A stretch of 64,000 nucleotides of DNA, taken from contig JAEUJW010000014.1 in NCBI GenBank assembly GCA_016793465.1, forward strand, positions 62,001 to 126,000, read 5' to 3'. Below are positions 35,825 to 44,824 of the stretch, piece by piece. Below the pieces are notes generated by a model. That model was not told the origin of the DNA, searched no databases, and was given only the letters and a program-made list of their open reading frames with translations. The DNA comes from Myxococcales bacterium. GTDB taxonomy: Bacteria > Myxococcota > Polyangia > Nannocystales > Nannocystaceae. Within the stretch, counting starts at the first letter, position 1. Each line of letters opens with the position of its first letter. The position numbers and the translations under genes were made by a program.

Positions 35825-37453
35825 ATGGCCGCGGCAAGTTCAACGGTGAGCCTTTTGGTGGCGCTCGCGCTGGCGATCCCGCCGCCGGCCGGGCCGGTCG
35901 CGTCCGGTCGGACCCGGTTGGCGCCGGTCGACGTCGGCGACCCGGCCGGCCTCGCGCCGCCGATGACCCCGGCCGTGACCGCGGCCCAGCGCCTCGCCGA
36001 CGGCGGCCGCCACGGCGAGGCGGCGGCCGCGTTCGCGGCGCTGTGGCGCGACTCCGGCGATCCGACGCTGCTCTACCAGGCCGCCCGGGCGCACGCGCGC
36101 GCCGGCCAGAACGCGGCCGCCGCCCGGCTGTTCCAGGCCTGGCTCGACCGCGGGGCGGGCAGCGTGGCCGAGCGGGCGCACGTCGAGGCCCGGCGCGCGG
36201 CGGCCCAGGCGGCGACGGTGCGCGTGCGCATCACCGCCAGCGAGGCCATTCCGGCCGGACGGCGGCCGGTCGCGGCCGACCTGCTGGCGCGGGCCGCGTT
36301 GCGACTCGAGCCGGTCACCGCCGGCGGGGCGACGGACCCCGGGGCCGTGCTGTCGCTCGCCAACTATCAGGGCGAGGAGGTGGCCGTCGATCGCGTGCCG
36401 CACGTGGTGCACCTGGCGATCCCCGGGTTCATGCCGGTGTCGCTGCTGCGCAGCGGGAGCGGGGCCGACGAGACGTGGGACATCCCGGTCGCACGGGTCA
36501 AGGTGCCGGTCGAGCTGCGCTTCGCCCCGGAGAAGGCGGTGCGGGGGGCGCGGCTGCAGGTCACGCCGAACGACGGAGCGCTGGCGGTGGCCGTCGAGCA
36601 GACGCTCGAGGCGCCGGCCATGACGCTGATGCTCGTGAGCGGTGACTGGCAAGTGCACGTGACGTCGCGGCGCCACGAGGCCCACACGGGCATGACGGTG
36701 ACGCCGGGGATGCGGCCGGTGCAGGTGCTCCTGGCCCGCAAGGGTGGCGGTGGCGGCGGGGATCGCGAGTTCCGGCGCAACGACGTGCAGGCGGCGGTGT
36801 TCGGCGGGGTGTTCGTCGCCACGCTGCTGACCGGGCTCGGGGTCTCGCTGGCCGGCACGATCAAGCAGAGCAAGGCCCGCCGGCGCAACGAGGAGGCGCT
36901 GCAGGCCGCGGTCGCGAGCAGCTCCGACGGCGCGGGCGAGGCCACCGCGCGGGAGCTCGTCGAGGACAGCTACGCGACGGCCGCGTACCACCACGACCTG
37001 CGGCGCTCGTACGACCTGACGACCGCGGGCGGGGTGGTGGCGCTGTCGAGCGTCGGGGCGCTGCTCGCCGGGTTGACCGTGCAGTCGCGGGCCAAGCGGA
37101 CCGCGGCCTACGCCGAGATGGGCCTCGGGGCGCTGTTCGTGGCCGGGGGCGGGGCGTGGCTGGGCTTCTCGTTGCGTCAGCAGGACGATCTGCTGGGGCC
37201 CGGCGAGCCCGAGGATCGGGCCACCGCCGCCGGCCTGCGCTCGCTCGGCGGGCAGCGGGCGGGGGCGACGATCATGCTGGGGCTGGGCGCCGGACTGGCG
37301 CTGTTCCCCGCGCTCGCGCTCGTCGGCGACGCCGTGATCAAGCGGCGTGACCGCCGGCGCGGCTACTCGGCGCTGCCCCACCGGTCCAGGAGCGTGGTGG
37401 CGCCGAGCTTCGGGCGGGACCACGTCGGGCTGGCGATCCGCGGGCAATTCTGA
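35825..37453 (+). CDS. Membrane protein with TPR-like exported domain, unknown
   Basis: 542 residues from the ATG; a GTG at 35813 would add four. A signal peptide leads to a TPR-like helical part (residues about 45-130), then a beta-rich domain with PEGA-like features (LVSGDWQVHVTSRRHEAHTG), a Gly-rich hinge, and a C-terminal part with four hydrophobic segments of membrane-helix length (VFGGVFVATLLTGLGVSLAG, VVALSSVGALLAGLTV, GALFVAGGGAWLGFS, IMLGLGAGLALFPALALV). I do not recognise a family. It may assemble a membrane complex. It lies just after the esterase gene, 16 bases away. Confidence 0.65.
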   Translation: MAAASSTVSLLVALALAIPPPAGPVASGRTRLAPVDVGDPAGLAPPMTPAVTAAQRLADGGRHGEAAAAFAALWRDSGDPTLLYQAARAHARAGQNAAAARLFQAWLDRGAGSVAERAHVEARRAAAQAATVRVRITASEAIPAGRRPVAADLLARAALRLEPVTAGGATDPGAVLSLANYQGEEVAVDRVPHVVHLAIPGFMPVSLLRSGSGADETWDIPVARVKVPVELRFAPEKAVRGARLQVTPNDGALAVAVEQTLEAPAMTLMLVSGDWQVHVTSRRHEAHTGMTVTPGMRPVQVLLARKGGGGGGDREFRRNDVQAAVFGGVFVATLLTGLGVSLAGTIKQSKARRRNEEALQAAVASSSDGAGEATARELVEDSYATAAYHHDLRRSYDLTTAGGVVALSSVGALLAGLTVQSRAKRTAAYAEMGLGALFVAGGGAWLGFSLRQQDDLLGPGEPEDRATAAGLRSLGGQRAGATIMLGLGAGLALFPALALVGDAVIKRRDRRRGYSALPHRSRSVVAPSFGRDHVGLAIRGQF

Positions 37454-37495
37454 GGGCTTGCGCGCGAGGCGGGCGGCCGCGACACTGGCGCCCTC

Positions 37496-40387
37496 ATGCT
37501 TGGCTTCGCCTCCGCGCTCGCCGATGACAAGGTCCCGAACGAGCTCGCCGTCTCGCTGGCCCCGACCGTGGGCTGGTTGCTGCTCGTCTGCGCCGTGTTC
37601 GTGTACCTGCTGTTCTTGATGCAGTCGGAGCGCTGGCGGCGCTTCTGGCTGACGATGGGCGACCCGCGGCCGGTGGCGCTGTTTCGCATCGTGTTCGCGT
37701 TCCTCGTCATCTGCAACATCAACGACCTGTGGGAGTACTTCGACTTCCTGTTCACCGACGAGGGCCTGTTCCTGACCGACGCGGCGCGCCAGCAGTTCGC
37801 GGCCGGGCAGTTCAAGGGCTACGGCGACGGCTGGACCGAGGAGCCGCTCGGGTTCTTCGACGCGGCCGGCGTGCTCGACTTCCTGAAGGGGCCCAAGTAC
37901 TCGCTGCTGTACTTCTGGGACACGCCGTCGGCGATGTGGGTCCAGCTGATCGTGTTCTACGCGGTGACCACCGCGCTGCTGGTCGGCTGGAAGACCCGCG
38001 TCATGGCCGTGCTCAGCATGCTCATGATGAACAGCTTCTTCGTGCGCAACCACCTGTTCTGGGAGGGCACGGAGCTGGTCTATCGCGTGTTCTTCTTCTA
38101 CCTGATCTGCGCGCGCTCGGGCCACGCGTACAGCGTCGACAACTGGCTGCGCTGCCGCCGGCTGCGCGCCGAGGACCGCCTCAGCGAGCGCCACGGCGCC
38201 GGCGGCGGGGCAGGGGTCGCGCCGAGCTCGGTGCACCCGCGCGGGCTCGAGGCGGTCTACCGCCTGATCCCGACCTGGCCGCACATGATGATCATCCTCA
38301 ACCTCGCGGTCGTGTACTGCTACTCGGGCACGGTCAAGAACGGCGGGGTGTGGGCCAAGGGCGACGCCCTCTACTACGCGATCGGGCTCGACCACTTCCA
38401 CCGCTTCTACCCGCAGGAGCTGTCGAGCGTCGTCGGCCTGACGGCGATGCGCCTCATGACCTGGGTGACCCACTGGTGGGAGGCCTGCTTCCCGCTGCTG
38501 GTGCTCGGCATGGTCACGCGCTGGGGCATCCGCGAGCGGCTCGAGCCGCTGCACGGCTGGCGGCTGTGGGCCACGCGCCTGTGCTGGCTCGGGCTGGCGG
38601 TCACGGCGATGTCGCTGACGCTGGTGACCGCGCCGGTGCACGCGCCGCCGGGCCAGGTCCACTCGCTGCAGTGGGCGCTGTGGATCGGCTGGCCGTGCCT
38701 CATCGTCGGCCTCGGCGGGCTGTGGTGGGCGCTCGGGCGCGGCATCATCAAGCCGAAGATCCGCGGGCGGCAGTACGTGCTCGACCGCGAGTGGTTCTGC
38801 AAGTGGTTCCTCGGCCGACGCGTGTGGCTGACGCTCGGGCTGATGTTCCACGGCAACCTCCAGCTGTTCATGAACATCGGCATGTTCCCGCCGATCATGA
38901 TGTCGATCTACCTCGGCTACTTCATCGGCGACGAGCCGGGCCGGGTGCTGCGGCTGTTCGCGCGTCCGCTCGTGCGGCTGCTCCCGGGGCTCACGCGCTT
39001 CGAGGTGTTCGCCAGCGTGGCCCGGCGCGAGCCGCCGCTGCCGGCCGAGGACCGCACGCTGCCGCACCACCACCGCGACGGCCGCAAGGTGCCGACGGCG
39101 CTGCTGTACATGCTGTTCGCGACCGCGCTGGTCGGCGTGTTCCTGCAGGCCACGCCGGTGCTGCCGTGGCTGCGCGAGCAGGTGCTCGGGCGCGAGCCCG
39201 GCGCCCCGCTGCACTTCGCCTGGACGGTGGTCGCGATCTTCACGGTGCTGATCGTGCACACGTACATCCAGGGCCACCGCGGGACCCGCCGCTTCACCGC
39301 GAAGCTGCTCGGCTTCGCGGCCCTGCTGTCGGGCTACCTGGCGATCATGGGCACCAAGGTGACCCACCCGGAGTGGATCGACGCCTGGCTGTACTTCAAG
39401 GTCGGGCTGCACGTGGTCATCGTCGCGGTGCTCGGGCTGCAGCAGATCCCGTCGTGGCACCGCCGGTTCGCCCGCGTCGGCCTGACGTTCAACGCGCCCG
39501 ACCGCCCGAAGCTGGAGCCCGACGAGCCGATCATCGACCCGTACTCGCAGCTGCCGCGCGCGCCGTGGGCCTACGGCCCCGGCGGGCGTATGCTGATCGG
39601 CTTCATCGTCGTCTATCACGTCACCGCGGTCGCCTACTGGGAGCTGCCCGACAAGGACTGCCTGTCGACCTTCCGCGCCAAGGGCCGCGAGGCGTTCGCC
39701 AAGTGGCTGTCGGTCACGCAGACCGATCAGCAGTGGGGCATGTTCGCGCCCAACCCGCCGCGCCACAACGTGTTCATGAAGATCATCCTGGTCGACGAGA
39801 ACGGCGAGTCGTGGGACCTGCGCAACGACCTCTACGCGCCCGAGCGCAAGCCCATCCCGTGGATCTGGAACGACCGCATGCGCAAGATGAACCGCCGCGT
39901 GATCGGCGGCGAGTCGGGTAAGGGCGACGTGTACCAGAAGTGGTACGGCCGCTACCTGTGCCGCGAGTGGGCCCGCACCCACCGCGGCGTGATGCCCGAG
40001 AAGGTCGAGCTGTGGAAGGTCAGCTACAAGATCCCGGCGCCCGAGACCGTCGCGCGCCAGGGCTGGTACTGGCCCGAGGTGCTGCTGTTCGACACCGGCC
40101 GCGAGGAGAAGCAGCACACCGAGAAGTGCCTGACCGGCGAGCAGGCCCAGCTGCCCGACGAGATCCGCGAGCGCCACGGCATCGCGCCGCTCGGCGACGT
40201 CAAGTTCAAGCCGATCGCGCGCTCGAAGCTCCCGACCTGGGAGAAGCGCCACGCGACCGCGGCCAAGGCCGCGAGCAAGGCCGAGGCCAAGGCCATGAAC
40301 GTCAAGGGCGCCGACAAGGCGACGCGCAAGATGGGGGCGCGCCGCGCCGAGACCAAGTCGGCCGCCGACGCCAAGGCCGACGAGTGA
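37496..40387 (+). CDS. HTTM-domain (gamma-carboxylase-like) membrane protein
   Basis: 963 residues. The first 600 hold many membrane helices and the HTTM signature: RIVFAFLVICNINDLWEY, the SGTVKNGGVWAKGDALYYAI stretch with a conserved lysine, and a later WGMFAPNPPRHN motif. HTTM proteins are relatives of vitamin K-dependent gamma-glutamyl carboxylase, and bacterial ones often act on secreted proteins, though few are characterised. The tail from residue 870 is Lys/Ala-rich. TTGCGC-N17-GACACT upstream is a possible promoter, ten bases before the ATG. Substrate not evident. Confidence 0.8.
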   Translation: MLGFASALADDKVPNELAVSLAPTVGWLLLVCAVFVYLLFLMQSERWRRFWLTMGDPRPVALFRIVFAFLVICNINDLWEYFDFLFTDEGLFLTDAARQQFAAGQFKGYGDGWTEEPLGFFDAAGVLDFLKGPKYSLLYFWDTPSAMWVQLIVFYAVTTALLVGWKTRVMAVLSMLMMNSFFVRNHLFWEGTELVYRVFFFYLICARSGHAYSVDNWLRCRRLRAEDRLSERHGAGGGAGVAPSSVHPRGLEAVYRLIPTWPHMMIILNLAVVYCYSGTVKNGGVWAKGDALYYAIGLDHFHRFYPQELSSVVGLTAMRLMTWVTHWWEACFPLLVLGMVTRWGIRERLEPLHGWRLWATRLCWLGLAVTAMSLTLVTAPVHAPPGQVHSLQWALWIGWPCLIVGLGGLWWALGRGIIKPKIRGRQYVLDREWFCKWFLGRRVWLTLGLMFHGNLQLFMNIGMFPPIMMSIYLGYFIGDEPGRVLRLFARPLVRLLPGLTRFEVFASVARREPPLPAEDRTLPHHHRDGRKVPTALLYMLFATALVGVFLQATPVLPWLREQVLGREPGAPLHFAWTVVAIFTVLIVHTYIQGHRGTRRFTAKLLGFAALLSGYLAIMGTKVTHPEWIDAWLYFKVGLHVVIVAVLGLQQIPSWHRRFARVGLTFNAPDRPKLEPDEPIIDPYSQLPRAPWAYGPGGRMLIGFIVVYHVTAVAYWELPDKDCLSTFRAKGREAFAKWLSVTQTDQQWGMFAPNPPRHNVFMKIILVDENGESWDLRNDLYAPERKPIPWIWNDRMRKMNRRVIGGESGKGDVYQKWYGRYLCREWARTHRGVMPEKVELWKVSYKIPAPETVARQGWYWPEVLLFDTGREEKQHTEKCLTGEQAQLPDEIRERHGIAPLGDVKFKPIARSKLPTWEKRHATAAKAASKAEAKAMNVKGADKATRKMGARRAETKSAADAKADE

Positions 40388-40392
40388 CGCGC

Positions 40393-40438
40393 CTCGGCCG
40401 GCGCGCCGGGTCCGCGGGACTCCGTCGCGTCGGCCGAG
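40393..40438. terminator. Hairpin, copy 1 of a tandem pair
   Basis: CTCGGCCGGCGCG pairs with CGCGTCGGCCGAG (12 of 13 bases) around a 20-base loop. It is part of a 60-base sequence repeated directly downstream. It lies between convergent genes and could terminate both. Confidence 0.55.
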
Positions 40439-40457
40439 ACAGGCGAGTGACGCGCGC

Positions 40458-40504
40458 CTCGGCCGGCGCGCCGTGTCCCGCGGGGCTCCGTCGCGCCGGC
40501 CGGG
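40458..40504. terminator. Hairpin, copy 2 of a tandem pair
   Basis: CTCGGCCGGCGCG pairs with CGCGCCGGCCGGG (12 of 13 bases). It repeats the structure at 40393. Confidence 0.55.
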
Positions 40505-40524
40505 TCCGATCGCGGTCCGATCGC

Positions 40525-41127
40525 TCAGCGCGACGCGCGGGCCGCCCGCGCGAGCGCGGCGAGGCAGGCGATCGCGCTGTCGAGCTGGGCGTCGCTCGGC
40601 AGGGCGATGCACGGCCAGATCAGGGCGACGATGCCGTTCTGGTACAGCAGGTAGGGCCGGGGCAGGGCGGCGAAGGCGGCCCGGACCTCGGCGTTGCACA
40701 GCTCCAGCGCGAGGCCGCGGCGGGTCGCCCAGAGCTGCAGGCCGCTGTCGGAGCGGGCGTCGCCGAGGCCGATCGGCTCGCCGGGGCGGCGCGCGGTCGG
40801 GGCGAGCGGCGAGGTGGCGGCGAACAGCTCGAGCACCAGCCAGGCGCTGTGCGGCAGGCGGGCCTCGACGAACACGCCGATCTCGCTGTGGGCCAGGGCG
40901 CCCTGGCTGAGGTGAAACCCGAGGTCGCCGGCGCTGCCGAGCACCGCGAAGGTGCCGCCGCGCTCGTGCAAGTGCCAGCCGCGGCGCTTGGCGAGGGCGG
41001 ACCAGTGGGCCCGGTCGCGGGCGAGGGCGCGGCGGTGCCGGATCCACAGGTTGGCCAGCGCGAACCCCGAGGCGGCCGCCAACGCGGCGCCCAGGAGCAG
41101 TGCGAGCGGTGACGGTGCGTCGGCCAC
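40525..41127 (-). CDS. Single-pass membrane protein, unknown
   Basis: 200 residues from a GTG that begins ADAPSPLALLLGAALAAASG; other upstream starts lack support. One helix near the N-terminus (LALLLGAALAAASGFALANLW) is followed by a soluble domain with GWHLHERGGTFAVLGSAGDLGF and LELFAATSPLAP, beta-rich in character. I do not recognise the family. It is convergent with the HTTM gene. That the frame has a membrane helix followed by a plausible fold supports it as a gene. Confidence 0.6.
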   Translation of the reverse strand: MADAPSPLALLLGAALAAASGFALANLWIRHRRALARDRAHWSALAKRRGWHLHERGGTFAVLGSAGDLGFHLSQGALAHSEIGVFVEARLPHSAWLVLELFAATSPLAPTARRPGEPIGLGDARSDSGLQLWATRRGLALELCNAEVRAAFAALPRPYLLYQNGIVALIWPCIALPSDAQLDSAIACLAALARAARASR

Positions 41128-41206
41128 GTTGGCAGCGTACCACACCGCGACGGGGCAGTTTTGTGCCAGTAGACCGCGTCCTCGCGACGGCCCGCGACGC
41201 GCCCGC

Positions 41207-41236
41207 TTCACCGCCGCGACGGGCATTTGTTAGTAT
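41207..41236 (+). promoter_or_regulatory. Promoter-like sequence for the DUF4215/D8C gene
   Basis: TTCACC at 41207-41212, an 18-base spacer and TAGTAT at 41231-41236, which ends only six bases before the ATG at 41243. Confidence 0.45.
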
Positions 41237-41242
41237 CGGGCG

Positions 41243-42403
41243 ATGGTGGTGCGGATGCACGCGGTTCGGTTGGCCCGGAGTTCGCCGCTGGCGGCGGTGC
41301 TGGTGGTCGCGTGCGTGTCGGTGAAGATCGATCCGCCGGACACGCTGCCGATGACGGACTTCACGCTCAGCGAGTTCCTGACCGACGGGTTCACCCAGAC
41401 GTCGGCGCCGACCGATCCGACGACCGACGACACGACCACCACGACCGACACCACCGTCGGGCCGACGTCGGACCCGACGTCGGACCCGTCGAGCGACCCG
41501 ACGTCGGACCCGTCGAGCGACCCGACCAGCGACCCGACCGAGACCACGATCGGGCCGCAGAACTGCGGCAACGGGGCCGTCGAGACCGGCGAGGAGTGCG
41601 ACGACGGCAACCAGAGCAACGCCGACGCGTGCGTGGAGAACTGCGTCGCGGCGGTGTGCGGCGACGGGTTCGTGTTCGCCGGGGTCGAGCAGTGCGACGA
41701 CGGCAACAGCGTGCCCGACGACGGCTGCGACAACGAGTGCGCGTCGACCACGTGCGGCAACGGCGTCGTCGACCCCGGCGAGGACTGCGACGACGGCAAC
41801 CTCAGCAACACCGACGCGTGCCTCAACAGCTGTCAGGGCGCGTTCTGCGGCGACAACTTCGTGCAGGCCGGGGTCGAGCAGTGCGACGACGGCAACCCCA
41901 GCAACACCGACGCGTGCGCGGCCTGCAAGACGGCGGTGTGCGGCGACGGCTTCGTGCACAGCGGGGTCGAGGACTGCGACGACGGCAACGACGACCCGAA
42001 CGACGGCTGCGACGAGTGCTCGGCCGGCGACCTGCCGGCCGAGTGTCAGGGCATCACCGTGCTCGACGACGCCACCCGCAACGTCGCCCAGAGCGGGCCG
42101 GTCGAGTGCGACGAGGCGCTGCCGGTCGACGGGCAGTGGACGCGCTTCACCGGGGCCGCCGGCACGCTGATGCCGGTCAGCGCGCCGGCGCCGTTCTCGT
42201 GCGGCACGCACGCGCCGGGCTGGCTGAGCGGGGCCCTGCCGACGGAGGCCGAGGGCATCGTCACGCGCGACGTGTGCTTCAACTGGGACGGCAACCAGTG
42301 CAACTGGAAGGTGCCGATCTCGGTGCGCAACTGCGGGCCGTTCACCATGTTCAAGCTGGTGCCGGTGCCGGCCTGCGCGCTGCGCTACTGCGCGACCGAC
42401 TGA
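41243..42403 (+). CDS. DUF4215 lipoprotein ending in a uromodulin-like D8C domain
   Basis: 386 residues. The lipobox is VVAC, followed by a Thr/Asp/Ser-Pro spacer with [13 protein letters not shown] repeats. Five DUF4215-type Cys repeats lie between about residues 108 and 260. The C-terminal 100 residues match the D8C pattern of animal uromodulin and GP2 proteins: [36 protein letters not shown], then CGPFTMFKL and CALRYC. This is the clearest unexpected domain in the window. D8C proteins in animals bind bacteria or ligands at surfaces. Its role here is unknown. TAGTAT is six bases before the ATG. Confidence 0.85.
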   Translation: MVVRMHAVRLARSSPLAAVLVVACVSVKIDPPDTLPMTDFTLSEFLTDGFTQTSAPTDPTTDDTTTTTDTTVGPTSDPTSDPSSDPTSDPSSDPTSDPTETTIGPQNCGNGAVETGEECDDGNQSNADACVENCVAAVCGDGFVFAGVEQCDDGNSVPDDGCDNECASTTCGNGVVDPGEDCDDGNLSNTDACLNSCQGAFCGDNFVQAGVEQCDDGNPSNTDACAACKTAVCGDGFVHSGVEDCDDGNDDPNDGCDECSAGDLPAECQGITVLDDATRNVAQSGPVECDEALPVDGQWTRFTGAAGTLMPVSAPAPFSCGTHAPGWLSGALPTEAEGIVTRDVCFNWDGNQCNWKVPISVRNCGPFTMFKLVPVPACALRYCATD

Positions 42404-42407
42404 CGCG

Positions 42408-43481
42408 CTACTCGTCGGGGTCGCCGATGGTGACCGACTCGTAGCGGCTGGTCTCGCGGGCCCAGATGCGGTGGCCGGAGATCATCGAGGTCAGGACCTC
42501 GACGTAGCGGCGGACCTGGGCGTCGACCTCGGGGCCGAAGGTCGGCAGGGCGGCGACCTGGCTCATGAAGTCGCGGGTCTCCTGGTCGTGCAGGGTGGCC
42601 GCGCGCACGAGGGCGGCGTCGAAGTCGATGCCCTCCTCGTGCATCAGCACGATCACCATGTTGTTGACCTCGCCGCGCGCCATCTCCTTCTCGACGGTGT
42701 AGATGTCGTTGGCCAGGCCGACGATGTAGGCCGCGCGGCTCTCGAGGTTGCGGATGATCGGGTGCTCGCGGGCGACCAGCGGCATCTCGATGCCGTCGGT
42801 CAGCTCGCCGAGGCGAAACCCGAAGTACAGGCCGACGCTGACCTCGCGCATCTTGCGGTAGCGCTTCAGGTCGGGCACGGCCTCGAGCACGCGGTACTTG
42901 GCCTCGTCGACGAAGGTCTTGAACAGGCGCTCGAGCTGCTCGCCGAAGCGCTCGATCCAGTTGGGCATGCCGACCGCGATCATGCGCTCGCGCAGGTCGC
43001 GGAAGGCCTTGGCGAACGGGTCGGCGATCAGCGGGGCGCCGCCGTCGCGGAACACCTTGAGCAGGCCGGTCAGATACACGTGCGAGAGGGCCGGGCCGCG
43101 GATGTTCTCGATGTGGTTGTCGATCAGGCAGAACAGGGTGGTCCAGTCGGACGCGACCTGCAGCGCGGCGAGGTGGTCGGCCACCGGGAAGGCGCGGCCG
43201 ACCAGCCAACCGACGCGGGCGCGGTTCAAGGCCTCGACGTGGGCCTCGGTGCGGGCCAGGCCCATCGACCGCGCCCAGGCGATCGACTCGGCGTGCACGC
43301 GCGCGGACGCGGGGTGCACGCCGGGGATGAAGGGGCAGTAGAGGTCGGGGATCTGGACCGGTCGACGCTGCGGGCCGACGACGGCGTCCTGATACTCAAG
43401 GCCGGATGTGTATGCGTCGCGCACGTTGAGGTCGGCCACGCCGGCGGGTCGTCCGCTTCCAGGGCCGTCGTGGGCGCTCAT
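42408..43481 (-). CDS. Class I terpene synthase
   Basis: 357 residues from the ATG of MSAHDGPG; a longer start at 43544 has a basic, unconserved extension. The NSE/DTE motif is NDIYTVEKE (N258, T262, E266), and R212 sits exactly 46 residues before it, where the pyrophosphate sensor belongs. The first motif is LIDNHIENI (D121, N122, E125), not a DDxxD/E. The C-terminal RY pair is present in ETSRYESV. It should cyclise an isoprenyl diphosphate; the product cannot be predicted. It is alone, with no prenyl transferase or methyltransferase nearby. Confidence 0.87.
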   Translation of the reverse strand: MSAHDGPGSGRPAGVADLNVRDAYTSGLEYQDAVVGPQRRPVQIPDLYCPFIPGVHPASARVHAESIAWARSMGLARTEAHVEALNRARVGWLVGRAFPVADHLAALQVASDWTTLFCLIDNHIENIRGPALSHVYLTGLLKVFRDGGAPLIADPFAKAFRDLRERMIAVGMPNWIERFGEQLERLFKTFVDEAKYRVLEAVPDLKRYRKMREVSVGLYFGFRLGELTDGIEMPLVAREHPIIRNLESRAAYIVGLANDIYTVEKEMARGEVNNMVIVLMHEEGIDFDAALVRAATLHDQETRDFMSQVAALPTFGPEVDAQVRRYVEVLTSMISGHRIWARETSRYESVTIGDPDE

Positions 43482-43987
43482 AGCACGACTCCTGTCCGCG
43501 GCAGACGCGAGCGCGACGGCAGCTCGATGGTGGCGTGAGGCCATGGAGTCAGTCCTCGGCGCGAGAGCACGGCGGCACAGTCAGCGAAGTGAAGCCTGAC
43601 TATGCCCCGTTTCGTCGCCCGGCGATACCCGACCGCCGGCAATGGCGGTCCGAACCAGGCCCATGTGCTGACAGTGTCGGCGGTACATCGTCCGGATCAT
43701 GTCGCGGGGCCCGCGGCGGCCGGCGATGCTTGCGTCCTGGGGCCACGTCGCGGCGATGCGAGGATGTCTCCCCGCGGCGGTTCGTCGCCCACCGATCGCG
43801 CGATCACGAACTCGATCCGCGTGACGCGGTGGCAGCTCGCGTGGGGACGCGGTTCATCGCGGACGAACCGTCGCGACGTTGTACGCGACGCCGAGCGCGA
43901 CGCCGTCGTCGTCCGCGCGCGGCGGGTCGTTCGCCGCGCCGCGACGAGCACCGCGAGCCCGGCGGACCCGGCGAGACAGACAAGGAG
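43482..43987. other. Long intergenic region between terpene synthase and tRNA-Arg
   Basis: About 500 bases. Several short open frames exist on both strands but have no domain, no ribosome-binding site and biased Arg/Ser content typical of shadows. CGTCGCGACG-like sequences recur near 43865-43890. I see no convincing gene. Confidence 0.5.
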
Positions 43988-44061
43988 CGCCCACAGCAGG
44001 GATCGAACCTGCGACCTACAGTTTAGGAAACTGTCGCTCTATCCAACTGAGCTATGCGAGC
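43988..44061 (-). tRNA. tRNA-Arg (anticodon CCT)
   Basis: 74 bases without encoded CCA. The acceptor stem GCTCGCA/TGTGGGC has two G-U pairs, the D-arm is GCTC/GAGC, the anticodon arm is ACAGT-TTCCTAA-ACTGT, giving anticodon CCT, and the T-arm is GCAGG-TTCGATC-CCTGC. It reads AGG codons, which should be rare in such a GC-rich genome. Confidence 0.95.
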
Positions 44062-44142
44062 GGCGCCCAGGGGGACCCCGGCGAGCCGCAATATGACAGG
44101 GGAGCGGCCAAAAATACAGCCCCCTCCGGAGCGAGATCGCGC

Positions 44143-44173
44143 TTGACAGGCGCCCGCCCGCGCGGGCGATACT
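44143..44173 (+). promoter_or_regulatory. Promoter-like sequence before the M23 operon
   Basis: Perfect TTGACA at 44143-44148, a long 19-base spacer and GATACT at 44168-44173, six bases before the GTG. Confidence 0.45.
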
Positions 44174-44179
44174 GCGCCG

Positions 44180-44824
44180 GTGAGCGCCCGCACGCTTGCC
44201 ACCCTGTGCTTGTTGTTCGGCCCGGCCGTGCCCGCCTGTGACCCGCAGTCCCCGGGAGAGCCCGCCGCGACCCCGACGCGGCGCGCGGGGGACGACGCGG
44301 CCCCGCCGCCGCCGGCGCGCGAGCCCCGGCGCGGGCGCCTCCTGGCCGGCGAGCGGGTCCTGCGCGTGCCGGTGTGGCCGGACGCCTCGCGCCTGGCCCG
44401 GGCGGCGCGCGAGCGCCTCGGCCCCGATGTCCGCGACGCGATCGGCCGCTCGCCGGTGCCGGTGCTGGCCCCGGCCGATCCGGCGCTTCTGGCGACCGCG
44501 GCGGTGTACAGCCAACCGGCCGGCTACGCGCTGTCGGCCCAGGCGGGCGAGCTGTCGCTGGTGGTCCAGGCCTCGCGGGTGGCGACGCTGCTGCCGCACG
44601 TCGCACACGTGCCAGGGAGCACGCGGCTGCGCGGGGTCGACGGCTGGGTGTCGAGCAACGACGGCGTGCGCACGGCCTCGTGGATCGAGCACGGCACGGC
44701 CTACAGCCTCGACCTCGAGTGCGCCGCGCCGGAGGGTCCGCGGTGCAGCGAGCCCGCGGTGCGCGCGGCGGTCGAGGCGCTGGTCTACGTCGGCGGCGCC
44801 GGCGAGCAGGGGGACCCGCGATGA
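44180..44824 (+). CDS. Lipoprotein of unknown function
   Basis: 214 residues from a GTG. The signal peptide ends at VPAC. A Pro/Arg-rich spacer precedes a compact domain with YALSAQAGELSLVVQASRV and a pair of cysteines near the C-terminus (LECAAPEGPRCSEP). I do not recognise the domain. The stop overlaps the next start as ATGA, so it is translationally coupled with the M23 peptidase and may help to hold or regulate it. Confidence 0.65.
   Translation: MSARTLATLCLLFGPAVPACDPQSPGEPAATPTRRAGDDAAPPPPAREPRRGRLLAGERVLRVPVWPDASRLARAARERLGPDVRDAIGRSPVPVLAPADPALLATAAVYSQPAGYALSAQAGELSLVVQASRVATLLPHVAHVPGSTRLRGVDGWVSSNDGVRTASWIEHGTAYSLDLECAAPEGPRCSEPAVRAAVEALVYVGGAGEQGDPR

Larger units (their letters stand above)
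40381..40506. repeat. Imperfect 60-bp direct repeat carrying hairpins
   Basis: Copy 1 is 40381-40440 and copy 2 is 40444-40506. Both start CGAGTGACGC and contain CTCGGCCGGCGCG. The first repeat includes the stop codon of the HTTM gene. Confidence 0.65.

Noticed and set aside
35840..42211. A 2123-residue open frame on the minus strand
   Set aside because: It crosses at least four well-supported plus-strand genes and one minus-strand gene in another frame, and its sequence is low-complexity Arg/His/Ala. A stop-free shadow.
43492..43506. CTGTCCGCGGCAGACG as another palindrome copy
   Set aside because: The right arm does not match GGACAG.
43535..44096. Small open frames around 43.5-44.1 kb
   Set aside because: They overlap the tRNA or have no start context or conserved features.
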